From: Candidatus Parcubacteria bacterium
GTDB taxonomy: Bacteria > Patescibacteriota > Minisyncoccia > Phycocordibacterales > SBAW01
Assembly: GCA_019661855.1 (NCBI GenBank)
Contig: JAIFWM010000006.1
Coordinates: 1-20,145 of the forward strand
DNA: 20,145 nucleotides
Direction of reading: 5' to 3'
Made by a program: the position numbers and the translations under genes. The notes beneath the pieces were generated by a model, which was not told where the DNA came from, searched no databases, and was given only the letters and a program-made list of their open reading frames with translations. Shown here in pieces: positions 6,587-12,576 of this stretch. The first letter of the stretch is position 1, and every line of letters starts with the position of its first letter.

Positions 6587-6948
6587 ATGTTTTCTCTAAA
6601 GCCGCGAACAAACTCTTTGACCCGCAAAGCTCCGCGGCGTAAAAAGTGAAGTTTTTTGGTTTTATTTTTGCGCAGCTCACCAGTTAATTCGCCTACCGCA
6701 AGATCTATAGCTTCGTGAAGCGTTGTACCCCAACAATCGGCGCGGTACAGAGCGCCACTAGCCTCGGCAGTAAACTCTGCGCGATACTTAGCACCGTCAC
6801 GCACTTGAGAAAACTCCAACTCAACGTCCACATGTGTTGTTGGATCAGCTTCGAGAAACTTTGCCGCATGACCTAAGGCGCGTTCTACATAAGCGCGCAA
6901 CTCCTCACTTACGGAAACCTGCGTACCTTTAATATTGTAGTTAAGCAT
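6583..6948 (-). CDS. Ribosome hibernation factor, short HPF/RaiA family
   Basis: The 121-aa protein belongs to the HPF/RaiA (sigma-54 modulation, S30EA) family, which binds the decoding region of idle 30S subunits during stress or stationary phase. Visible features are the start MLNYNIKGTQVSVSEELRAYVERAL, then EADPTTHVDVELEF, YRAEFTAEASGALYRADCWGTTLHEAIDLAVGELTGELRKNKTKKL, which match the beta-alpha-beta-beta-beta-alpha fold and the basic end of helix 2. No C-terminal long-HPF dimerisation domain is present; the tail LRRGALRVKEFVRGFRENI is short and basic. It converges with fmt, overlapping by 4 bases. Whether it behaves like HPF (100S-forming) or RaiA cannot be decided from length alone. Confidence 0.88.
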   Translation of the reverse strand: MLNYNIKGTQVSVSEELRAYVERALGHAAKFLEADPTTHVDVELEFSQVRDGAKYRAEFTAEASGALYRADCWGTTLHEAIDLAVGELTGELRKNKTKKLHFLRRGALRVKEFVRGFRENI

Positions 6949-6965
6949 TATGTCAGTATAAATTA

Positions 6966-7340
6966 TTATTTAGCGTCATAGTCAAACCAAACCACCTCAA
7001 CATTGTTGCCATCCTTGTCATGCACAAACGCGGCATAGTACCCCGACCAATAGTCCTTTCGATACCCCGGAGCGCCATTGTCTTTGCCACCTGCGGCTAG
7101 CGCCTCTTTGTAAAATGCATCCACCGCCTCCTTGTTTTTTGCCTCAAAGGCTACGTGACCACCCACAACCGTTGGCTTTTGACCAATCCAAAAACTTGTA
7201 TGACCTCCCTCTTTGTACCCACCAGCGCCCCATTCGGGGTGGTCTTCGGTAAACTCATACCCTAACGGAGCGAGGGCCTTCTTATAAAACTCTTTTGCCG
7301 TGTTGTAGTCGCTGACGGCAAGCGTTGCATGTGCAATCAT
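6966..7340 (-). CDS. VOC (glyoxalase/dioxygenase-fold) family protein
   Basis: The 124-aa protein is a single vicinal-oxygen-chelate domain protein with two beta-alpha-beta-beta-beta modules: MIAHATLAVSDYNTAKEFYKKALAPLGYE and GGHVAFEAKNKEAVDAFYKEALAAGG, ending FVHDKDGNNVEVVWF. Candidate metal ligands are His4 in the first strand, His in GGHVAFEA and Glu in NNVEVVWF, as in related lyases and thiol transferases. The frame is open further upstream, but the ATG at 7340 begins the domain exactly, and the extra 57 residues have no resemblance to the family. The substrate is unknown; members include glyoxalase I, fosfomycin-modifying and bleomycin-binding proteins. It sits 17 bases before the hibernation-factor gene's start, in the opposite order, so both share the minus strand and are probably co-transcribed from an upstream promoter. 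Confidence 0.88.
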   Translation of the reverse strand: MIAHATLAVSDYNTAKEFYKKALAPLGYEFTEDHPEWGAGGYKEGGHTSFWIGQKPTVVGGHVAFEAKNKEAVDAFYKEALAAGGKDNGAPGYRKDYWSGYYAAFVHDKDGNNVEVVWFDYDAK

Positions 7341-7395
7341 ATATTTTAAATTAAATGATAACGGGTTTAGTATACATGCTACACTCTGAATAAAT

Positions 7396-7959
7396 ATGGA
7401 AGCCCTGCCCCTCTCTATCATTGCCACTATCGCTATTTTGACCCTGTTTCTGTGCCTCCTCCTCGTGCTTAAGTACGCCATCACGAGCAATTTTATCCGG
7501 GCGCGTCTCATTATGACGGCGTTCTTTTGGTTTATTGTGGCGACACTTACGCTCTCGTTTGGGCAATACTTTTTTGCTACGCTCCCCTACGCCGTGCCAG
7601 CAGGGTTCCTTGGGATGATAGTTGGATATTTTATTGGTGTACGCGAGGCAGAACAAAGACTCATGATGGAAGGTTTAGAGCATTACATGGAGCACTTTGC
7701 CCACATTCATAGCGAGGATCTTAAACACCTCACTTGGTGGAGTGTTGTTAACTTCTACTCTGTCGCAGGCGCGTTGGTGCTTATTAACTTCGTTGGATTT
7801 ACCAACGTGATCATGGGTGGCAGCGAAAGAGGTGCAATCATTACTAGCGCCGTAGGAGCCTTTTTACTTGGCACTATATTTCCCTATCTCGCTCACCTTT
7901 GGAGTATCAACACGAGACACCACCCTAAGAGCACTACTAACGAGCCTAAAAATATCTGA
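7396..7959 (+). CDS. Integral membrane protein with His-rich loop, unknown function
   Basis: I do not recognise this 187-aa protein. Five hydrophobic segments are visible, at about residues 5-27, 37-60, 66-82, 118-137 and 146-168. Between the third and fourth is the polar stretch EGLEHYMEHFAHIHSEDLKHL with five histidines (96, 100, 103, 105, 111) interleaved with acidic residues, which could bind a metal. A second His pair lies near the C-terminus (RHH). No Shine-Dalgarno precedes the ATG, so the message may be near-leaderless. The gene converges with cyoE and overlaps it by 67 bases, so their 3' ends are antisense to each other. Its position beside the oxidase cluster raises the possibility of a role in oxidase assembly or metal handling; this is inference from location and histidines only. 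Confidence 0.72.
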   Translation: MEALPLSIIATIAILTLFLCLLLVLKYAITSNFIRARLIMTAFFWFIVATLTLSFGQYFFATLPYAVPAGFLGMIVGYFIGVREAEQRLMMEGLEHYMEHFAHIHSEDLKHLTWWSVVNFYSVAGALVLINFVGFTNVIMGGSERGAIITSAVGAFLLGTIFPYLAHLWSINTRHHPKSTTNEPKNI

Positions 7960-8591
7960 CGCGCTCTACGCTTTTGAATATCGCTGTACGGACCTTTCAT
8001 GATCACCGGCACCCGTGCGTTTTGATATTCCTCATTGCGATACACCGCGATAGCCAAGAAGTGTGGTATCTGCCAAAGAAATAAAAACAAGAATAGCCAG
8101 AGCGCGGTCATGTCGAATGCGTTAGTGACCGCCACATAACCCACAACCGGAGGAGTAGCACCCGAAAGCGCACCAACCCAGAGCGCATGTGGAGTTAAAT
8201 GTTTAAGCGGCGTGTACGAAGCAACGTACAAGAACCAGCCAATGAGCGCCACCAAGAGCGCCAGGTCATTTACATGATGATGCAGTGCAATGATTCCTAA
8301 TATCAAAAGAATTGCGGAGATGATGAGAGCGTGAGAATTTTTAACTGCACCAGTTGCAAGCGCACGATGCTTAGTTCGCTCCATCTTGGCGTCTATAAAA
8401 CGATCAACGTAGTTGTTGATGATGCAGGCCGACCCCACAACGAATGAAAGACCTATTAAGGTAAAGAGCAGTACTCCCCAATCCACCGGCCCTTTGGATG
8501 CATACACAAACGCGGCCGCAGCAACTATGGCGTTGCCATACACAATCCCCGGCTTTACGAGCTCGTAGTATTTTTTAAAGTTATTATTCAC
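7893..8591 (-). CDS. cyoE: Heme O synthase (protoheme IX farnesyltransferase), C-terminally short
   Basis: CyoE is a UbiA-family membrane prenyltransferase that converts heme B to heme O, the cofactor of bo3 oxidases. The 232-aa product opens MNNNFKKYYELVKPGIVYGN and carries the prenyl-diphosphate-binding motif NNYVDRFIDAKMERTKHRAL (Asn60, Asp63, Asp67), then YTPLKHLTPHALWVGALSGATPPVVGY and LWQIPHFLAIAVYRNEEYQNARVPVI, which correspond to the second conserved loop. The N-terminal two-thirds align well with my recollection of E. coli CyoE (296 aa). The protein then stops after IFLGSLVVLLGWCLVLILQR, about 60 residues and two helices early. Its 3' end overlaps a convergent membrane-protein gene by 67 bases, so truncation by rearrangement is possible. 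It lies about 350 bases beyond cyoD, separated by a small gene on the other strand. Confidence 0.9.
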   Translation of the reverse strand: MNNNFKKYYELVKPGIVYGNAIVAAAAFVYASKGPVDWGVLLFTLIGLSFVVGSACIINNYVDRFIDAKMERTKHRALATGAVKNSHALIISAILLILGIIALHHHVNDLALLVALIGWFLYVASYTPLKHLTPHALWVGALSGATPPVVGYVAVTNAFDMTALWLFLFLFLWQIPHFLAIAVYRNEEYQNARVPVIMKGPYSDIQKRRARQIFLGSLVVLLGWCLVLILQR

Positions 8592-8621
8592 TCCCCTATA
8601 TTACCTTGCTCTTGAGCCATT

Positions 8622-8644
8622 TGTTCGACTTACGAAGTCGAACA
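8622..8644. repeat. 23-bp palindromic repeat, copy 2 (next to a promoter)
   Basis: Identical to 1062-1084: arms TGTTCGACTT and AAGTCGAACA around ACG. Here it is intergenic, 30 bases upstream of cyoE's start and ending 1 base before the -35 box of the 60-aa gene on the plus strand. It could be an operator, a hairpin or a dispersed repeat. Confidence 0.85.
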
Positions 8645-8645
8645 T

Positions 8646-8674
8646 TTGACAAAGCAATAGTTTGGGTGTACAAT
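8646..8674 (+). promoter_or_regulatory. Near-consensus sigma70 promoter for the 60-aa gene
   Basis: TTGACA (8646-8651), a 17-base spacer and TACAAT (8669-8674) form one of the best promoter matches in the window. The start would be near 8681, giving a leader of about 28 bases to ATG 8709. Confidence 0.82.
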
Positions 8675-8708
8675 TGCAAAGTAAAGTTCACCACAAACGG
8701 GGGTACAG

Positions 8709-8891
8709 ATGGCGAAGATTCCTCACGCCGATCAGTATCAGCTACCATTAAACGATGTTCATCCGCGCATTGCGGAGCGACGGGCTGAGGTGCAAAGCGA
8801 GAAAATCGCAGATCATCTCCCCAATCAGCGGCCACTCGAAGACATTCTCGACCCCGATAAATTCAACCAATTGTTCGGCGAAATCAACTAA
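8709..8891 (+). CDS. Small hypothetical protein, 60 aa, between cyoD and cyoE
   Basis: I do not recognise this protein. It begins MAKIPHADQYQLPLNDVHPRIAERRAEVQSEKI and ends DPDKFNQLFGEIN. It is soluble, charged and probably helical, with no Cys and no membrane segment. The evidence that it is a gene is strong for its size: a near-consensus promoter at 8646-8674, a G-rich ribosome-binding stretch 5 bases before the ATG, and a terminator starting 19 bases after the stop. It is on the opposite strand to the cyo genes and separates cyoD from cyoE. A 23-bp palindrome abuts its -35 box. A regulatory or nucleic-acid-binding role would fit a short, highly expressed protein, but nothing in the sequence demonstrates it. 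Confidence 0.72.
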   Translation: MAKIPHADQYQLPLNDVHPRIAERRAEVQSEKIADHLPNQRPLEDILDPDKFNQLFGEIN

Positions 8892-8909
8892 GCCGAACAA
8901 CCCCGCGTC

Positions 8910-8947
8910 AAAGGACCCCGCGTCCCACGATGTGGGGTTCTTTGTTT
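8910..8947 (+). terminator. Rho-independent terminator after the 60-aa gene
   Basis: AAAGGACCCC (8910-8919) pairs with GGGGTTCTTT (8934-8943) with one G-U pair, and an inner CCCAC/GTGGG alternative is possible. TTTGTTT follows the stem's base. It ends at the cyoD stop codon, so it may also mark the end of the convergent cyo transcript. Confidence 0.75.
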
Positions 8948-9287
8948 AATCATCCAGAGTTTGGGGAGTGACGTGATCGTGGTCAGACTCTGCGTGACTT
9001 TGTTGCAAGTTGTTCATGATCCAAAGAGTACCGCCCACCACCACGACGACAATAAAGAGTGCGAAGCCAAAAGTTAGCCAGTTTCTAACTTCAGCTTTGT
9101 TAAGGTGGAGGAAACAAACAAGTTGCACGATGAGTTGCAGGAGTGCAAGCACCACCAAGATAGGCACCATCGCATCGTGCGCAGGCCACACATGCCCACT
9201 TGCGAGATGCTTAAACATTAATCCAAACGCCACACTGGTGATTGCGAGTGACGAAACAAATCCGATGATGTAATTTTTTATTGTCAT
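8946..9287 (-). CDS. cyoD: Cytochrome bo3 quinol oxidase subunit IV
   Basis: CyoD is the small three-helix subunit that assists assembly of the bo3 oxidase in the cytoplasmic membrane. ATG 9287 overlaps the cyoC stop by 4 bases (ATGA), so the longer open frame upstream is rejected. The 113-aa product reads MTIKNYIIGFVSSLAITSVAFGLMF, then VPILVVLALLQLIVQLVCFLHLN, then WLTFGFALFIVVVVVGGTLWIMNNL, matching the three helices and the family's LVCFLHLN signature. The tail SHAESDHDHVTPQTLDD is acidic and His-containing, where E. coli CyoD ends shortly after the last helix. It is the last gene of the cyoABCD unit; cyoE, usually next, is displaced. Confidence 0.92.
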   Translation of the reverse strand: MTIKNYIIGFVSSLAITSVAFGLMFKHLASGHVWPAHDAMVPILVVLALLQLIVQLVCFLHLNKAEVRNWLTFGFALFIVVVVVGGTLWIMNNLQQSHAESDHDHVTPQTLDD

Positions 9288-9841
9288 AGCGCTAATGCTC
9301 CAAACAAATAGACAAAGGTAAAGATAAAGATCCAAACGATGTCTAGGAAGTGCCAGAAGAGCGAAAGCGTGTAAAGTTTATTGCCAACACTTCCCCTCAT
9401 AACGTGGAGCATCACTACAAACATCCAAATCAATCCTGCTGTCACGTGTGCCCCGTGTGTGCCCACTAAGACAAAGAAGGACGAAAGAAACGCATTAGCA
9501 CTCGGGCCACTTCCCTCTGCAATAAGGTGCGTAAACTCAAAGACTTCCATCCCAACGAACGAAAGGCCAAGAATAAAGGTGGTGGCAAGCGCTACGAGTG
9601 TGGCGCGTTTTTTATGTTCCAGCGAAAAGATAGTGGCAAGCCCCACAGTAAAACTTGAAGTAAGCAGGATCAACGTTTCGGTTAAAACAAAGTTGAGGTC
9701 AAACAGTTCGGATGCTCCGGGCCCGCCAAAGGTTTGGGTTTGCAACACTGCATACGTAGCAAAGAGCGCAGCAAACAACACGCAGTCGCTCATGAGGTAG
9801 ACCCAAAACCCAAAGGTTGTGTTGTTGTTATGAGTGTTCAT
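9284..9841 (-). CDS. cyoC: Cytochrome bo3 quinol oxidase subunit III
   Basis: CyoC is the heme-free membrane subunit III that stabilises subunit I. The 185-aa product shows five helices: FGFWVYLMSDCVLFAALFAT, LILLTSSFTVGLATIFSL, ATLVALATTFILGLSFVGME, LSSFFVLVGTHGAHVTAGLIW and LSLFWHFLDIVWIFIFTFVYLFG. The phrases FWVYLMSDCVLFA, GTHGxHVTxGLIW and WHFLDIVWIFIF are hallmarks of the heme-copper oxidase subunit III family. The length is close to E. coli CyoC (204 aa), slightly shortened in the N-terminus. It overlaps the end of cyoB by 14 bases and the start of cyoD by 4 bases. Confidence 0.94.
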   Translation of the reverse strand: MNTHNNNTTFGFWVYLMSDCVLFAALFATYAVLQTQTFGGPGASELFDLNFVLTETLILLTSSFTVGLATIFSLEHKKRATLVALATTFILGLSFVGMEVFEFTHLIAEGSGPSANAFLSSFFVLVGTHGAHVTAGLIWMFVVMLHVMRGSVGNKLYTLSLFWHFLDIVWIFIFTFVYLFGALAL

Positions 9842-11624
9842 GATGTTGAAACGAGCGAGCTATAAGCACTGCTAGTACGCCCACGAGCCCAATGACCGCG
9901 AGCCACCAGATTTGCCAGATCATTGCAAAGCCAAAGAGCCCTGCCAAAATTCCTACCATTACGCCATCGTTGCTGCGTTCTGGATCAAACGGTGGAGGCG
10001 AGGAGGTTTGCCACTCAAGATGTGTACCATTCCATGGATTGTCACCCGCAGGATTTTCTTTGCGCTGCCAAATGCTCACGACAAGTTGCAAAACTTGAAA
10101 GAACATACCGAGCGCAATCACTGCTGCACCTACACCAGCAACGACAAGCAGCGGATGAAATTGGGGCGACACTTCGTACAGTCGGCGCGTCATACCCATT
10201 AACCCTAAGATATAGAGAGGAATAAATGCCAATACGAACCCTACAATCCAACACCAAAAGGCGTACACACCCAAACGTTCGTTGAGCATGAATCCAAAAA
10301 TCTTCGGGAACCAGTAAACAAACCCTGCAAAAAATCCAAACAAGACGCCACCAATAATCATGTTATGAAAATGCGCGACTAAGAAAAGCGAGTTGTGAAG
10401 TTGAAAGTCTGCTCCGGGCACTGCGAGCAGTACTCCTGTTGCCCCACCAAGTACAAAGGTGGTGAGAAAACCCATAAACCACAGCATCGGCGTTTTAAAA
10501 AGGATACGCCCGCGGAACATAGTAAAGAGCCAGTTGAAAACTTTAACACCCGTAGGAATTGCTATCGCCATCGTCATGATGCCAAAGAAGGCGTTTACAT
10601 CCGCGCCTGCACCCATCGTAAAGAAGTGATGTACCCAAACGATGAACGAGAGGAACACGATAGCGAGTGTTGCCACAACCATCGAGGTGTAACCAAAGAG
10701 TCTTTTTTGCGAGAAAGTCGGCACTATTTCAGAGAAAATACCGAACGCGGGCAATATAAGAATATACACTTCGGGGTGTCCCCACGCCCAAATTAAGTTG
10801 ACATACATCATCGCCGAGCCACCAAGGTCGGTAGTAAAAAAGTGAAACCCGGCGATACGGTCGAGCGACAGAAGACCGAGCGTACCGGTCAAAATGGGAA
10901 AAGCAAAAATAACTAAAATCATTGCACCAAAAACTGTCCAGACAAAAATAGGCATTTTCATCCATGACATGTCTTTAAGTCGCATCGTGGTGATAGTGAC
11001 AAGAAAGTTAATACCAGAGATGAGCGTGCCTACACCCGCTATTTGCAGTGCCCATATGTAATAGTCGACACCAACGCCAGGACTGAATTGAAGTTCAGAG
11101 AGCGGCGGATACGCGAGCCAGCCAGTTGCCGCAAACTCCCCTACTACGAGCGAAAGGTTAATGAGTACAGCACCCACGACCGTGAGCCAAAAGCTCATTG
11201 AGTTTAAAAATGGATATGCTACATCTTTGGCACCAATTTGCAGTGGCACTATCAAGTTGATGAGTCCAAACATAAACGGCATCGCCACGAAAAAAATCAT
11301 AATGACGCCGTGCGCAGTAAACACCTGCGCATAGTGGTCGGGCGACAAAAACCCAGAATTGGCACCAACCTCTATCGCTTGCTGGGTGCGCATCATAAAT
11401 GCGTCTACTGCACCTCGGGCCAACATGACAAAAGAAAGTGCAATGTACATGATGCCTATTTTTTTAGCATCAAGAGAGGTTAGATACTCGCGCCAAAGCC
11501 ACCCCCACGCTTTATAGTAGCTGAGTAAACCCACCACCACTACCACACCAAAGACCACAGACAACTGCGCAACAGTTTCAATAGGCCCGTGTATGAACGC
11601 GCTTAGGTCAAGTTTACCGAGCAT
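9828..11624 (-). CDS. cyoB: Cytochrome bo3 quinol oxidase subunit I
   Basis: CyoB is the catalytic subunit: it oxidises quinol, reduces O2 to water at a heme o3-CuB centre, and pumps protons. The 598-aa product can be matched to E. coli CyoB residue by residue with an offset of one. Low-spin heme ligands are His105 and His420; high-spin ligand His418; CuB ligands His283, His332 and His333, with Tyr287 in GHPEVY for the cross-link. Asp134 and Glu285 (D channel) and Lys361 (K channel) are kept. The quinol-site residues Arg70, Asp74, His97 and Gln100 are all present. ATG 11624 is used because the earlier residues of the open frame lie inside cyoA and look unlike the family. The loop after TSSPPPF is about 30 residues shorter than in E. 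coli, and the C-terminus ends soon after the last helix. Confidence 0.97.
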   Translation of the reverse strand: MLGKLDLSAFIHGPIETVAQLSVVFGVVVVVGLLSYYKAWGWLWREYLTSLDAKKIGIMYIALSFVMLARGAVDAFMMRTQQAIEVGANSGFLSPDHYAQVFTAHGVIMIFFVAMPFMFGLINLIVPLQIGAKDVAYPFLNSMSFWLTVVGAVLINLSLVVGEFAATGWLAYPPLSELQFSPGVGVDYYIWALQIAGVGTLISGINFLVTITTMRLKDMSWMKMPIFVWTVFGAMILVIFAFPILTGTLGLLSLDRIAGFHFFTTDLGGSAMMYVNLIWAWGHPEVYILILPAFGIFSEIVPTFSQKRLFGYTSMVVATLAIVFLSFIVWVHHFFTMGAGADVNAFFGIMTMAIAIPTGVKVFNWLFTMFRGRILFKTPMLWFMGFLTTFVLGGATGVLLAVPGADFQLHNSLFLVAHFHNMIIGGVLFGFFAGFVYWFPKIFGFMLNERLGVYAFWCWIVGFVLAFIPLYILGLMGMTRRLYEVSPQFHPLLVVAGVGAAVIALGMFFQVLQLVVSIWQRKENPAGDNPWNGTHLEWQTSSPPPFDPERSNDGVMVGILAGLFGFAMIWQIWWLAVIGLVGVLAVLIARSFQHHEHS

Positions 11625-12396
11625 GATTGAATTTTCGCACGATATCGTCAAAAAGTGTTGGGGAAATTTCGCTATAGTACATAACTGTTGAAGTGCCAGG
11701 TTTCGCAAGCGTTTGATATGCACCCTTTTCAAGATAATGAGACTGGGCATGCATCTCAGTTACCCAAAGATCAAACTCATCCTCGCTCATTGACTGTGCT
11801 TTAAACTTCATGTCTGCAAAGCCCTCACCACTGTAGTTGGCAGACATGCCTTGGTAGCTACCCTCTTTGTCGCTCGCAAGAGTTAAATGAGTCACCATAC
11901 CGGTCATGGCATAGATTTGCCCCCCAAGCTCGGGGATCCAAAACGAGTTCATCGGCGCGTCTGCGGTGATTTGAAATTGTATCGGCCGGTCCTTAGGAAA
12001 TGCGACGTAGTTCACCGTGGCAATATGCTCTTTGGGATAGATAAAAAGCCACTTCCACGGGAGTGCGACCACTTCAACAATCATTGGCTCACCCGAGATA
12101 GCGAGTGGTTGTTTTGGATCAAGTTGGTGTGTGCTCGTCCAGGTTAAAGCGCCAAGTACTAAAATAATTTCAAACGGTATCGCCCACCACACTAATTCAT
12201 CTAACTTGGCATGTTGCCAGTTGGGCACGTATTTAGCTTTGGTATTGCCTGCACGGTAGTACCACGCAAAGAAAAAGATGAGGATGTATACTGGCACCAA
12301 TACAACGAGCATAAGTGCCGTCGCTTGGATCATGAGTGTAAGCTCACTGTGTGCCACCAAACCTTGAGGATGCAAAATCCCCTTCAAAAAATCCAT
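11614..12396 (-). CDS. cyoA: Cytochrome bo3 quinol oxidase subunit II
   Basis: CyoA is subunit II, with two N-terminal helices and a periplasmic cupredoxin-fold domain. The 260-aa product has helices at about residues 19-45 (IQATALMLVVLVPVYILIFFFAWYY) and 69-88, then the domain with EVVALPWKWLFIYPKEHIATVN and APMNSFWIPELGGQIYAMTGM, typical of quinol oxidases. CuA ligands (the two Cys and their partners) are absent, as expected for a quinol rather than cytochrome c oxidase. E. coli CyoA begins with a lipoprotein signal and lipid-modified Cys; here the protein begins MDFLKGILHPQGLVAHSE with no lipobox. A TACAAT-like -10 lies just upstream of the ATG, but the gene also follows a 51-aa gene by 21 bases and may be read from further upstream. 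It overlaps cyoB by 11 bases. Confidence 0.95.
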   Translation of the reverse strand: MDFLKGILHPQGLVAHSELTLMIQATALMLVVLVPVYILIFFFAWYYRAGNTKAKYVPNWQHAKLDELVWWAIPFEIILVLGALTWTSTHQLDPKQPLAISGEPMIVEVVALPWKWLFIYPKEHIATVNYVAFPKDRPIQFQITADAPMNSFWIPELGGQIYAMTGMVTHLTLASDKEGSYQGMSANYSGEGFADMKFKAQSMSEDEFDLWVTEMHAQSHYLEKGAYQTLAKPGTSTVMYYSEISPTLFDDIVRKFNHAR

Positions 12397-12417
12397 GCGC
12401 TAATTGTACCGTACGTA

Positions 12418-12573
12418 TTAATGCACCTGATACGCAACCCAGATACCCACTATCGCCCCCACCGCGCTAAAAAGCATTGATGAAAACGAAAAAAATCCCG
12501 CACCCCAGATTAATGGAATAAGTCCTCCTACCGTTGATCCAATAAGTATCGCTGCCCATGGACTTCGTGACAT
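12418..12573 (-). CDS. Small two-helix membrane protein, 51 aa, between the MBL gene and cyoA
   Basis: This gene is short and easily missed. It starts at ATG 12573, 3 bases after the MBL-fold gene's stop, and ends at TAA 12418. The product reads MSRSPWAAILIGSTVGGLIP, then LIWGAGFFSFSSMLFSAVGA, then IVGIWVAYQVH. Two glycine-rich hydrophobic segments (about 7-24 and 33-49) suggest a helical hairpin, similar in style to the GlsB/YeaQ/YmgE family, although I cannot confirm membership. The tight spacing to the genes on both sides supports translation within an MBL-51aa-cyoABCD transcript. A role linked to the oxidase is only an inference from position. Confidence 0.7.
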   Translation of the reverse strand: MSRSPWAAILIGSTVGGLIPLIWGAGFFSFSSMLFSAVGAIVGIWVAYQVH

Positions 12574-12576
12574 GAA

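Noticed and set aside
7341..7511. N-terminal extension of the VOC protein
   Set aside because: The VOC domain begins exactly at the ATG at 7340; the upstream residues are Arg-rich, unlike the family, and overlap the start of the divergent membrane-protein gene.
8622..8644. 23-bp palindrome as a LexA/SOS box
   Set aside because: The half-site order is TGTTCG...CGAACA, the reverse arrangement of the Gram-positive CGAAC...GTTCG box, and neither adjacent gene is SOS-related.
9288..9335. Longer start for cyoD
   Set aside because: The ATG at 9287 makes a typical ATGA overlap with cyoC and begins the family-like MTIKNYIIGF.
10395..10796. Plus-strand open frame opposite cyoB
   Set aside because: It is a His/Lys/Glu-rich shadow of the membrane-helix codons of cyoB.
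11625..11750. N-terminal extension of cyoB upstream of ATG 11624
   Set aside because: The extra residues lie inside cyoA and do not resemble CyoB; the downstream ATG gives residue numbering almost identical to E. coli CyoB.
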